Source: Bacillota bacterium (GTDB lineage: Bacteria; Bacillota; Syntrophomonadia; Syntrophomonadales; DTU052). From it: 64,000 bases of DNA. A program made the position numbers and the translations under genes. Numbering within the stretch: position 1 is the first letter of the stretch; every line of letters starts with the position of its first letter. Below the pieces are notes generated by a model. The model made no database searches and was not told the origin of the DNA. It saw nothing but the letters and a program-made list of their open reading frames with translations. Location of the stretch: positions 23,438 through 87,437 of the forward strand of contig JAKOVY010000032.1 of the NCBI GenBank assembly GCA_029781825.1, written 5' to 3'. Below, piece after piece: positions 12,328 through 20,688 of the stretch.

Positions 12328-13764
12328 GTGAATCTCTACCAGTTAACCGTTCATAAAGCAGCAGAAATGTTGGCCCGACGGGAGATTAACGCCCAGGATA
12401 TTTTGGAATCCGTCTCCCGGCGGATTGACCTGGTTGAAGACAAGATCAAAGCCTTCATTACTCTTACCCTGACCCGGGCGGAAAAGGATGCAAAGGACCT
12501 TGACAGCCGTAGTGAAATCACGGGTCTTGCAGGAATCCCCTGTGGTGTGCAGGACAACCTCTGTACCAGGGGAGTAGCAACCACCTGTGCTTCGAAGATG
12601 CTGGAAGGCTTTGTTCCCCCATACGACGCCACGGCAGTTGGCAGGCTGAAGGCGGCGGGTGCCGTAATGGTGGGCAAGCTGAACATGGATGAGTTCGGTA
12701 TGGGGTGCTGTACCCAAAAGTCGGGCTTCCATCCCACGAGCAACCCCTGGGATCCAACCCGGGTTTCCGGCGGTTCCTCCGGGGGAGCAGCGGCTGCGGT
12801 AGCGGCCGGAGAGGTGTATTACGCCCTGGCTTCGGATACCGGCGGCAGTCTGAGACAGTCGGCCGCCTACTGTGGAGTGGTGGGGATGAGACCCACCTAC
12901 GGCCGGGTTTCCCGTTACGGCCTGGTAGCCGTAGCTTCATCGATGGATCAGGTGGGCCCGGTGACCAGAAACGTAACCGACTGTGCTCTGGTGCTGAACG
13001 TCATCTGTGGTTACGATGCTCTTGATTCCAACTGCCTGCAGGCGGAGGTGCCGGATTACCGGAATTACCTGGGAAGCAGCCTGAAAGGTATGAGGATTGG
13101 GTTCCCCCGCGAGTATTTTCAGGAGAACGTAGACGGACCCGTTAGAGATGCGGTAAAGAAAGCCCTTTTAAAATTTGAAGATCTGGGAGCCGTGGTGGAA
13201 GAGACCAGCCTTCCCCACAGCAGGTATGCCCTCCCCGTTTTCCGGTTGCTGGCATCGGCCGAAGCGAGCTCCAACATGTCCCGCTATGATGGCGTGAGGT
13301 ACGGTTACCGAGACGAAGAGGCTGAGGACATCGCAGAGATGATGAGCAGTTCTCGCGGTCGGGGCTTCGGACCTGAAGTGAAGCGCAACATACTGCTGGG
13401 AACTTATGTCCTGAGCAAGGAACAGTTTGATGATTACTATATGCGGGCTATGAAAGTACGGCGCCTGATCAAGGAAGACTTTGACCGGGCTTTTAAAAAA
13501 TATGATCTTCTGGTTTCGCCGGCTACGGTTGGGGTTGCTTTTCCCCGCGGTGAAAGGGATGAAGACCTGTCAGACATGCTCACCATACCGGCCAGCCTGG
13601 CCGGCATCCCGGCCATGTGCATCCCCGGGGGGATGGTAGACGGTCTGCCGGTGGGATTGCAGCTGATGGGTCCGGCGCTGGCGGAAGGAACGCTGCTTAA
13701 GGCCGCCTATGCCTTTGAGCAGGCTACAGATTACCATTTGCGCACACCCGTACTGGAGGTATAG
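12328..13764 (+). CDS. gatA: GatA paralog lacking the catalytic lysine (copy 2)
   Basis: This 478-residue GatA paralog is collinear with copy 1. The amidase-signature lysine is replaced: GIPCGIKDN in copy 1 reads GIPCGVQDN here, with codon CAG at 12550-12552 (Gln75). The cis-Ser (SGGSSGGAA) and nucleophile Ser (TGGSLRQSA) remain. Other normally fixed parts have also changed: TENSGF is now TQKSGF, the EVVRR of copy 1 reads EVKRN here, and SSGYYDAYY is now SKEQFDDYY. Loss of the lysine should abolish or strongly weaken glutamine hydrolysis, so the complex may use free ammonia, another amide, or have a structural role. The frame is clean, so this is not a decayed pseudogene. Start is GTG behind AAGGAGG. 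Confidence 0.9.
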   Translation: MNLYQLTVHKAAEMLARREINAQDILESVSRRIDLVEDKIKAFITLTLTRAEKDAKDLDSRSEITGLAGIPCGVQDNLCTRGVATTCASKMLEGFVPPYDATAVGRLKAAGAVMVGKLNMDEFGMGCCTQKSGFHPTSNPWDPTRVSGGSSGGAAAAVAAGEVYYALASDTGGSLRQSAAYCGVVGMRPTYGRVSRYGLVAVASSMDQVGPVTRNVTDCALVLNVICGYDALDSNCLQAEVPDYRNYLGSSLKGMRIGFPREYFQENVDGPVRDAVKKALLKFEDLGAVVEETSLPHSRYALPVFRLLASAEASSNMSRYDGVRYGYRDEEAEDIAEMMSSSRGRGFGPEVKRNILLGTYVLSKEQFDDYYMRAMKVRRLIKEDFDRAFKKYDLLVSPATVGVAFPRGERDEDLSDMLTIPASLAGIPAMCIPGGMVDGLPVGLQLMGPALAEGTLLKAAYAFEQATDYHLRTPVLEV

Positions 13765-13767
13765 ATC

Positions 13768-15216
13768 ATGACTGATAAATATGAAGCGGTAATAGGCCTG
13801 GAAGTGCACGTGGAACTGAAAACCAACACCAAGGCCTTCTGCGGCTGTGGACTTTCCTTTGGAGCTTTGCCCAACAGCCATGTATGTCCCGGCTGCCTGG
13901 GGATGCCCGGTGCCATACCGGTTCTTAACCGGGGACTGGTGGAGTACGCGATAAAAACGGGCCTGGCCTTGAACTGCAAAATCGCCGAGTACTGCCGGTT
14001 TGACCGTAAAAACTATTTTTACCCGGATCTGCCGGCGAACTACCAGATATCTCAACTCGATCTTCCCATTGCCAGTGCGGGGTACCTGGAGATTGAAGTC
14101 GAAGGGGAAAAGAAAAAGATCGGCATCAACCGGGTGCACATGGAAGAGGATGCAGGAAAGCTGGTGCATCAAGGCAGTATAATGACAACCCCCTATTCCC
14201 TGGTAGATTTGAACCGGGCGGGAACGCCGCTGCTGGAAATTGTCTCCGAGCCCGATATCAGGTCTCCTCGGGAAGCCTATCTGTATATGCAAAAACTGCG
14301 CTCGATCCTTTTGTTCCTTGGAGTTTCGGACTGCAAAATGGAAGAGGGGTCCCTGCGCTGTGACGCCAACGTATCGGTCAGACCTCGAGGCCAGGAAAAA
14401 TTGGGAACCAGGACCGAGATAAAGAATCTAAACTCCTTCCGTTCACTGGAACGGGCTGTGGATTACGAAATCAAGCGGCATATCGAGGTCCTGGAGGACG
14501 GTGGGGAACTGGTTCAGGAAACCCGCACCTGGGATGAGGACCGGCAGATCACCCTAAGCATGCGCTCCAAGGAAGAGGCTCAGGATTACAGGTACTTCCC
14601 GGATCCCGACCTGCCCCCCGTTATAATTGACCGGGAATGGATAGAAAATGTCCGCAAGACCCTGCCGGAACTTCCGGATCAGGCCCGCGAGCGCTTGATG
14701 ACCCGGCATAACCTGTCGTCGTATGATGCCAACATCCTTACTATGTCCAAGGATGTCCTGGACTTCTTCGATGCCTGTGTTGCCGAGTACAACGAACCCA
14801 AGTTGATTGCCAACTGGATTATGGGAGAACTGACCAGACTGCTAAACCAGAACAACATGGAGATCAAGGAGTGCAAGATTACTCCTTCATCCCTGGTGGA
14901 AATGCTGAGGCTTTTGGAACAGGGGACCATAAGCGGCAAGATTGCCAAAGTAGTCTTTGAAGAGATGTTCAACACCGGGGATGCGCCGGAGAAGATCGTG
15001 AAAGACCGGGGGCTGGTACAGATCTCGGATGAATCGGCCATAAAAGCGATAGTGGATGAAGTTATTGCCGGCAATCCAAAGGTAGTGGAGGATTATAAGA
15101 ACGGCAAAGGCAAGGCCCTCGGGTTCCTGGTGGGTCAGGTTATGAAAGCCAGCAAGGGCAAAGCCAACCCGGAAGTGGTCAACCGGCTCCTGATGGAGGA
15201 GCTGTCTCGCCCCTAA
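13768..15216 (+). CDS. gatB: GatB paralog (copy 2)
   Basis: This 482-residue protein is collinear with GatB copy 1. It keeps [13 protein letters not shown], the paired zinc cysteines (CGCG and CPGC), [21 protein letters not shown] and the tail [13 protein letters not shown]. Kinase and tRNA-binding parts therefore look functional, unlike the partner GatA. The ATG is preceded by TGGAGGTATAGATC. It is the last gene of the second operon; 273 bases follow before the citrate synthase-like gene. Confidence 0.93.
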   Translation: MTDKYEAVIGLEVHVELKTNTKAFCGCGLSFGALPNSHVCPGCLGMPGAIPVLNRGLVEYAIKTGLALNCKIAEYCRFDRKNYFYPDLPANYQISQLDLPIASAGYLEIEVEGEKKKIGINRVHMEEDAGKLVHQGSIMTTPYSLVDLNRAGTPLLEIVSEPDIRSPREAYLYMQKLRSILLFLGVSDCKMEEGSLRCDANVSVRPRGQEKLGTRTEIKNLNSFRSLERAVDYEIKRHIEVLEDGGELVQETRTWDEDRQITLSMRSKEEAQDYRYFPDPDLPPVIIDREWIENVRKTLPELPDQARERLMTRHNLSSYDANILTMSKDVLDFFDACVAEYNEPKLIANWIMGELTRLLNQNNMEIKECKITPSSLVEMLRLLEQGTISGKIAKVVFEEMFNTGDAPEKIVKDRGLVQISDESAIKAIVDEVIAGNPKVVEDYKNGKGKALGFLVGQVMKASKGKANPEVVNRLLMEELSRP

Positions 15217-15489
15217 ACCTTTTCCCCTTGCATCTGGATATCCCGGCTTTACTTTGCGTGCCGAACCCTTCAAACCCCGGCGGTTTCCGGAAGTAGGATA
15301 AATCATATCCTTTATACCGGGGCGGTACTTGCCGTGGCTGTGCGAAGCTGTTATTTAGTGATATAATTCAAAAATCAGTAAGGGTATGGTTTAATGTATT
15401 ATTATGGAATTATTAACCACTACCATTGGGTTTATCATAATACAACTCAAATGTCAGGTTATCTCAGTGAGGGAAAGGAGTGGAATTGA

Positions 15490-16662
15490 TTGCCGATCAC
15501 TTCTACTGGAAAAGAATGGTTTTTGGAGGAGGGGGCCAAAGTCTATATTGTTGACACCACCTTGCGTGACGGGGAGCAGACCGCCGGAGTGGTTTTTTCC
15601 AATGAGGAAAAGATTCGGATCGCCAGGTATCTCGATGAGCTGGGGGTTGATCAGATCGAGGCCGGTATCCCGGTGATGGGCGGCGATGAAAAGAAGTGCA
15701 TCCGCGAAATTGTTGACATGGGCCTGAAAGCCAGCATTATGGCTTGGAATCGCGCGGTAATCAACGATATTAAAGAATCAATTGATTGCGGTGTTGATGC
15801 GGTTGCCATATCCATCTCGGCTTCGGATCTTCATATAGAGTATAAGCTGCAGACCACCCGGGAGGATGTCCTCAGGCGCATGGCGGACGCGGTCAAGTTT
15901 GCCAAGGACAAGGGGCTTTATGTATCAGTTAATGCCGAGGATGCTTCCCGTGCTCATATGGATTTTCTGGTCGAGTTTGCTCTCACTGCCAAACACTGCG
16001 GAGCCGATCGTCTCCGCTTCTGCGATACGGTGGGCATTCTTGATCCCCTGACCACTTACCGCAAGATCACCACGCTGGTCAACTCCGTGGGATTGGACAT
16101 AGAGATGCACACCCACAACGATTTCGGGCTGGCAACAGCCAATTCCCTGGCCGGGGTCTATGCCGGTGCCAGATATGTGGGGGTAACCATAAACGGTCTG
16201 GGAGAAAGAGCCGGAAACGCTTCCCTGCAGGAAGTGGTTATGGGATTAAAGCACCTTATGAAACTGGACTTAAGATTTAAGACCGAAATGTTCCGTGAAG
16301 TGGCGGAGTACGTGGCCAAGGCTTCAGGAAGAACCCTGTCTCCGGCTCATCCCATCGTGGGTACCAACATTTTTGCCCATGAATCCGGAATCCACGGTGA
16401 CGGGGTGCTGAAGAACCCCATGAACTATGAAGCCTTTTCGCCCCAGGAGGTGGGGCTGGAACGCCAAATCGTTATCGGCAAGCATTCGGGAACTAACGCG
16501 TTAAAAGCCAAGTTTATCGAGTATGAGATAGAACTCACCGACGAGCAGGCCAAGGATCTGCTGGCGTTGGTCAGAGCCAAGGCGATTGAACTGAAAAGGC
16601 CGCTGTTTGATAAAGAACTGGCAGCATTATATGAAACTTACATGAAGGGGAGAGAAAAGTAA
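15490..16662 (+). CDS. Re-citrate synthase or homocitrate synthase (LeuA/NifV family)
   Basis: This is a 390-residue DRE-TIM metallolyase that condenses acetyl-CoA with a 2-oxo acid. It has the metal/active-site motif DTTLRDGEQTAG near the N-terminus, the metal-binding MHTHNDFGLA, the NGLGERAGNA signature, and HESGIHGDGV. Closest in pattern are NifV-type homocitrate synthases and the Clostridium kluyveri-type Re-citrate synthase. The next genes are aconitase-type subunits and a clear isocitrate dehydrogenase, not a homoisocitrate dehydrogenase or nif genes, so citrate synthesis for 2-oxoglutarate is the better inference. The TTG start lies nine bases after AAAGGAG. The downstream gene starts directly after its stop codon. 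Confidence 0.8.
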   Translation: MPITSTGKEWFLEEGAKVYIVDTTLRDGEQTAGVVFSNEEKIRIARYLDELGVDQIEAGIPVMGGDEKKCIREIVDMGLKASIMAWNRAVINDIKESIDCGVDAVAISISASDLHIEYKLQTTREDVLRRMADAVKFAKDKGLYVSVNAEDASRAHMDFLVEFALTAKHCGADRLRFCDTVGILDPLTTYRKITTLVNSVGLDIEMHTHNDFGLATANSLAGVYAGARYVGVTINGLGERAGNASLQEVVMGLKHLMKLDLRFKTEMFREVAEYVAKASGRTLSPAHPIVGTNIFAHESGIHGDGVLKNPMNYEAFSPQEVGLERQIVIGKHSGTNALKAKFIEYEIELTDEQAKDLLALVRAKAIELKRPLFDKELAALYETYMKGREK

Positions 16663-17919
16663 TTGGGCAAGACAATCGCGGAAAAAATCCTGTCTATGAA
16701 GTCGGGTGTTGATGCCCGTGCCAACGACATTGTTATCGCCGATCTTGATTTTGTGATGGGGCAGGACGGGACCTCCCCCCTGGCCATACAGGCTTTTACC
16801 GAGATGGGAGGTCTTCGGGTTTTCGACCCCCGACGGGTGGCCATGGTCATTGATCACAGTGCTCCCAGCCCCCTGGAAGGGGTTTCTGCTCTCCATAAGA
16901 AGATGCGCGATTTTGCGGATCGTTATGGAGTTATGCTTTACGATATCGGGGACGGGGTCTGTCACCAACTGGTTCCGGAGAAGGGGCATGTAGCCCCTGG
17001 AACCCTGGTTATCGGGGCCGACAGCCATACCTGTACCTACGGGGCCCTGAATGCTTTTGCTACCGGGGTCGGTTCCACCGACCTGGCGGCAGGGATGATT
17101 TCCGGGAAGCTGTGGTTCAAGGTTCCCGAAACCTTTAAGTTTGTGCTCCATGGGGAACTGCCTCCGGGAGTGTTCTCCAAGGACCTCATCCTCTATCTTA
17201 TCGGGGATGTTACCGCCGATGGAGCGACTTACATGGCGGCGGAATACGTGGGAGAGGCCATCAGGGCTCTGTCAATGGAGGCTCGGTTTACCATCAGCAA
17301 TATGGCCATCGAGATGGGGGCCAAGGTGGGACTGATGGAGGCCGACGAGAAGACGGAAGCCTGGGTAAGAGAACACTCTTCCCTCCCCTATAATCCCGTA
17401 TTTGCCGATCCTGATGCGGTTTATGCTCAGGTAAGGGAGTATGACGTCAGCAAACTGGAACCTCAGGTGGCCAAGCCTCATACCGTTGACAATGTCTCCC
17501 CCATCGGAGAAGTGGCCGGCATTGAGGTTCAGCAGTGTGTAATCGGTACCTGCACCAACGGCAGGTTGGAAGACCTTCGTATTGCTGCCAAAATCCTGGA
17601 GGGGAAAAAGATTCATCCCCGCACCAGGTTGATTGTAGCCCCGGCTTCCCGTCAGGTTTTCCTGGATGCCATTCGGGAAGGGATTATCACCACCCTGGTG
17701 GAAGCGGGAGCAGCCATAGTCACCCCTGGCTGCGGTCCCTGTGTGGGAACTCACAACGGGGTGCCGTCGGACGGGGAAAATGTGATCGCCACCTCCAACC
17801 GGAACTTCAAGGGCCGCATGGGTAATAACAAGGCCTTCATATACCTGGGGTCACCGGCCACGGTGGCGGCCTCGGCGATTGCCGGGAAAATCAGCGACCC
17901 CAGAGAATACTGGAGGTAG
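16663..17919 (+). CDS. Aconitase / isopropylmalate isomerase-type large subunit
   Basis: This 418-residue protein is of the LeuC/homoaconitase type, a 4Fe-4S hydro-lyase large subunit. It has GADSHTCTYGALNAF, the cluster cysteine in QQCVIGTCTNGRLEDL and the second pair in TPGCGPCVGTHNG. In this operon, between a citrate synthase-like enzyme and isocitrate dehydrogenase, it most likely isomerises citrate to isocitrate together with the small subunit 10 bases downstream. It could also be a genuine LeuC. The start is TTG with GGGGAGAG upstream, immediately after the preceding stop. Confidence 0.85.
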   Translation: MGKTIAEKILSMKSGVDARANDIVIADLDFVMGQDGTSPLAIQAFTEMGGLRVFDPRRVAMVIDHSAPSPLEGVSALHKKMRDFADRYGVMLYDIGDGVCHQLVPEKGHVAPGTLVIGADSHTCTYGALNAFATGVGSTDLAAGMISGKLWFKVPETFKFVLHGELPPGVFSKDLILYLIGDVTADGATYMAAEYVGEAIRALSMEARFTISNMAIEMGAKVGLMEADEKTEAWVREHSSLPYNPVFADPDAVYAQVREYDVSKLEPQVAKPHTVDNVSPIGEVAGIEVQQCVIGTCTNGRLEDLRIAAKILEGKKIHPRTRLIVAPASRQVFLDAIREGIITTLVEAGAAIVTPGCGPCVGTHNGVPSDGENVIATSNRNFKGRMGNNKAFIYLGSPATVAASAIAGKISDPREYWR

Positions 17920-17929
17920 GTGAATAACA

Positions 17930-18430
17930 ATGAATTTCAGAGGCAAAGCTCACAAATTCGGCGATGATGTGAACACGGATTATATCATCTCAGGGCGCTA
18001 TAAGTTTAAGACCCTGGATATGAAGGAACTGGCCAAACACGTAATGGAAGACCTGGACCCCGATTTTTACTCCAAGCTTAACAAGGGTGACTTCATTGTC
18101 GCCGGCAAGAATTTTGGCTGCGGTTCCTCCAGAGAGCAGGCACCCCTGGCGATAATCAATGCCGATATCAGTGCGGTTATTGCCAAGTCCTTTGCCAGGA
18201 TTTTTTACCGCAATGCCATCAATACCGGTTTGCCGCTCCTGGAATGCGATACGGATCTGATAAACCCGGGAGATGAGCTGGAGGTCGATCTGGGCCGGGG
18301 AATAATACGAAACCTCACCCAGGATACGGAAATAAAAGTAACACCGCTGCCGCCCGTTATGCTGAAGATACTGTCCGAAGGCGGGCTGGTTGAGCACTTC
18401 AAAAAGCATGGAACCTTCAATTTGGAATAA
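17930..18430 (+). CDS. Aconitase / isopropylmalate isomerase-type small subunit
   Basis: This 166-residue swivel subunit is of the LeuD/HacB type. It has DDVNTDYIISGRY at the N-terminus and the substrate-recognition stretch KNFGCGSSREQAP. The YKFKTLDM loop after it would help choose between isopropylmalate, homocitrate and citrate, but I cannot assign the specificity by eye. It starts 10 bases after the large subunit, behind GGAGGTAGG. Confidence 0.86.
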   Translation: MNFRGKAHKFGDDVNTDYIISGRYKFKTLDMKELAKHVMEDLDPDFYSKLNKGDFIVAGKNFGCGSSREQAPLAIINADISAVIAKSFARIFYRNAINTGLPLLECDTDLINPGDELEVDLGRGIIRNLTQDTEIKVTPLPPVMLKILSEGGLVEHFKKHGTFNLE

Positions 18431-18450
18431 ACAGGTTGTGCAAACAGGGT

Positions 18451-18477
18451 GAAGCCGGGGGAATCTCCCCGGGCTTC
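18451..18477. other. Hairpin between aconitase small subunit and icd
   Basis: GAAGCC pairs with GGCTTC and GGGGA with TCCCC, separated by one mismatch and closed by a three-base loop. There is no T-run after it, so it may be a processing or stability element inside the operon rather than a terminator. Confidence 0.55.
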
Positions 18478-18504
18478 AAACATAATAAGCTGGAGGGCTG
18501 AAAC

Positions 18505-19782
18505 TTGGCATCGACAACGAATGGGCAGAGAATACAGATTGAAGACAATCAACTCAAGGTTCCCGACCACCCGGTAATTCCTTTCATTGAGGGCGATGGC
18601 ACCGGGCCCGATATTTGGGCAGCGGCTTCCCGAGTTTTGGACGCGGCCGTTGCCAAGGCTTATGGGGGCAAGAGGTCAATCGTCTGGAAGGAGGTCTTGG
18701 CCGGGGAAAAGGCCTTCAAAGAGACCGGAAGCTGGTTGCCGGATGAGACCCTGGAAACGATCCGGCATTACCTGGTTGCCATTAAGGGTCCTCTTACCAC
18801 CCCGGTGGGCGGCGGCATCCGTTCCCTCAATGTGGCCCTGCGGCAGGAGCTTGACCTGTATGCCTGCGTCCGCCCGGTTCGCTGGTTTAAAGGGGTTCCT
18901 TCCCCGGTGAAAAGGCCGTGGGACACGGATATGGTTATTTTCAGGGAGAATACCGAGGATATCTATGCCGGTATCGAATACCCCATGGGATCGGATGAGG
19001 TAAAAAAGCTCCTGAGATTCCTGCGCGAAGAAATGAAAGTCGACAAAATCAGATTTCCCAAAACTTCCGGCCTCGGCATCAAGCCGGTGTCCGAAGAAGG
19101 TTCCAAACGGCTGGTGCGGGCCGCCATACGGTATGCCATCAAGGAAGGTCGAAAGAGTGTAACCCTGGTTCACAAAGGCAACATCATGAAGTTTACCGAA
19201 GGAGCCTTCAAGCAGTGGGGTTACGAGGTGGCGGAGGAGGAATTCGGCGACATAGTTTTCACCTGGAACCAGTATGATCGCATCAAGGAAGAAAAGGGTG
19301 AGGATGCTGCCAACCAGGCCCAGAGGGAAGCCGAGGCCGAAGGCAGGATCATCGTCAAGGATGTTATTGCCGATATCTTCCTGCAGCAGATATTGACCCG
19401 GCCGCGGGAGTTCTCGGTGGTAGCGACCATGAATCTAAACGGCGACTATATCTCCGATGCCCTGGCCGCTCAGGTAGGGGGCATTGGCATAGCGCCGGGT
19501 GCCAACATCAATTACGAGACCGGTCACGCCATTTTTGAGGCCACTCACGGCACCGCTCCCAAATACGCCGGGCTCGACAAGGTAAATCCCTCCTCGGTGA
19601 TACTGTCGGGAGAGATGATGCTCCGCTATCTGGGTTGGGACGAAGCCGCTGCGCTGATAATCACAGCCCTGGAACGGACTATCGACCAGAAGATTGTGAC
19701 CTATGACTTTGCCCGCCTGATGGAAGGGGCCACCGAGGTCAAGTGCTCGCAGTTCGCAGATGAACTGATTAAGAATATGTAA
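18505..19782 (+). CDS. icd: NADP-dependent isocitrate dehydrogenase
   Basis: This 425-residue enzyme oxidises isocitrate to 2-oxoglutarate and CO2. It has the E. coli-type signature: [13 protein letters not shown] at the N-terminus, [14 protein letters not shown], the [15 protein letters not shown] loop and [18 protein letters not shown]. The Lys-Tyr of APKYAG are the residues that favour NADP in the E. coli enzyme. The start is TTG behind CTGGAGG. It closes the four-gene route to 2-oxoglutarate, and a terminator follows. Confidence 0.94.
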   Translation: MASTTNGQRIQIEDNQLKVPDHPVIPFIEGDGTGPDIWAAASRVLDAAVAKAYGGKRSIVWKEVLAGEKAFKETGSWLPDETLETIRHYLVAIKGPLTTPVGGGIRSLNVALRQELDLYACVRPVRWFKGVPSPVKRPWDTDMVIFRENTEDIYAGIEYPMGSDEVKKLLRFLREEMKVDKIRFPKTSGLGIKPVSEEGSKRLVRAAIRYAIKEGRKSVTLVHKGNIMKFTEGAFKQWGYEVAEEEFGDIVFTWNQYDRIKEEKGEDAANQAQREAEAEGRIIVKDVIADIFLQQILTRPREFSVVATMNLNGDYISDALAAQVGGIGIAPGANINYETGHAIFEATHGTAPKYAGLDKVNPSSVILSGEMMLRYLGWDEAAALIITALERTIDQKIVTYDFARLMEGATEVKCSQFADELIKNM

Positions 19783-19822
19783 AATTCAGACGGTCCGGCA
19801 GGAGCAACCATAATAGAACTTT

Positions 19823-19863
19823 AGGGGGAGACGGGGATGACGCCCGGCTCCCCTGAATTTTTT
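19823..19863 (+). terminator. Terminator after icd
   Basis: GGGGAG pairs with CTCCCC, with an inner CGGG/CCCG stem, followed by GAATTTTTTT. It ends the citrate-to-2-oxoglutarate operon. Confidence 0.8.
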
Positions 19864-19927
19864 CCCCACGATCCCTCAAGTGACCGCAGGATGTTCTTTG
19901 GAGTAAGCGTAGAGGAATCGATAATTA

Positions 19928-19956
19928 TTGACAAAACCTATTGTTTTACTTATATT
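19928..19956 (+). promoter_or_regulatory. Sigma-A type promoter of the dtxR-feoA gene
   Basis: TTGACA at 19928-19933 and TATATT at 19951-19956 are separated by exactly 17 bases. The expected start site lies just before the operator at 19967-19982, so a bound regulator would block early transcription. Confidence 0.8.
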
Positions 19957-19966
19957 TAATTTAAAA

Positions 19967-19982
19967 GTTAGTCTAACCTAAC
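19967..19982. promoter_or_regulatory. DtxR-type metal-regulator operator (upstream of regulator)
   Basis: GTTAGTCTAACCTAAC resembles the DtxR/IdeR box core TTAGG-N4-CCTAA. The same element, with one base different, precedes feoB at 20655-20670. Its place just after the -10 box fits repression by the regulator encoded next, with Fe(II) or Mn(II) as corepressor. Confidence 0.75.
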
Positions 19983-19997
19983 ATTGAGGTGTATCAG

Positions 19998-20636
19998 ATG
20001 CCGAAAAAGTTGTCTCCATCAATGCAGGACTACCTGGAAACGATTCTGGACCTTTCAGCAGAAGATGAAGAGGTCAGGATTACTGATATTGCCAACCGGC
20101 TGAACATATCCAAGGCCAGCACCAACCAGGCGATAGGGGGGTTGGTGAAACGGGGTATGGTAACGCACCGGCATTACGGACCGGTGGCCTTGACCGAAAA
20201 GGGAAGGTCGGAAGCGGAGAAGATCCGCTATCGCCATGATGTGCTCAAGAAGCTGTTGACTGACGTAATGAAAGTGGACCCTGAAGTGGCGGAGCGGGAT
20301 GCCTGCTTAATGGAGCATACCATAAGCCAGGAGACTTTAACCAAAATGGTTAGTTTTATGGAGAGTTATACCGCCGGAAAGGAGGAGACCGAAATGCCGG
20401 AAAACACCTATACCAGATTGAGTGATCTCATGGTGGGAACCAAAGCGATAATCAAAAAAATTGTCTCCAGCGGCAGCCTTAAGAAGAGGATATTGGAAAT
20501 GGGTCTTACCGTAGGGACCACGGTGGAGGTTAAGGGGGTAGCCCCCATGGGAGATCCGATTGATGTGCTGGTCAAAGGTTATCATTTGAGTCTCCGCAAA
20601 AAGGAAGCCTCGTTGGTTTTGGTCGAGGTGGTATGA
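19998..20636 (+). CDS. DtxR-family metal-dependent regulator fused to FeoA domain
   Basis: Residues 1-~130 (212 in total) are a DtxR/MntR-type regulator: a winged helix (ITDIANRLNISKASTNQAIGGL, VTHRHYGPVALTEKG) followed by a dimerisation and metal-binding helix region with HDVLKKLL and ACLMEHTIS. The last ~75 residues are an SH3-like FeoA domain (LSDLMVGTKAIIKKI, LEMGLTVGTTVEVKG). It should repress its own gene and feoB in iron-replete cells, while FeoA may aid FeoB. No separate feoA is seen. The ORF track uses GTG at 19989, but that codon overlaps the GAGGT site; the ATG at 19998 has the right spacing. Confidence 0.9.
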   Translation: MPKKLSPSMQDYLETILDLSAEDEEVRITDIANRLNISKASTNQAIGGLVKRGMVTHRHYGPVALTEKGRSEAEKIRYRHDVLKKLLTDVMKVDPEVAERDACLMEHTISQETLTKMVSFMESYTAGKEETEMPENTYTRLSDLMVGTKAIIKKIVSSGSLKKRILEMGLTVGTTVEVKGVAPMGDPIDVLVKGYHLSLRKKEASLVLVEVV

Positions 20637-20654
20637 TTATTATTTTGCAATAAA

Positions 20655-20670
20655 GTTAGGCTAACCTAAC
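20655..20670. promoter_or_regulatory. DtxR-type operator upstream of feoB
   Basis: GTTAGGCTAACCTAAC contains the palindromic halves TTAGG and CCTAA four bases apart. It matches the element in front of the regulator gene and sits 19 bases before the feoB start. Confidence 0.8.
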
Positions 20671-20688
20671 ATATCGGGAGGGTTGTGA

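Noticed and set aside
15490-19782. Lysine alpha-aminoadipate pathway or leucine operon
   Set aside because: The dehydrogenase is a clear isocitrate dehydrogenase ([10 protein letters not shown]), and no LysK/LysX-like or leuB genes are present.
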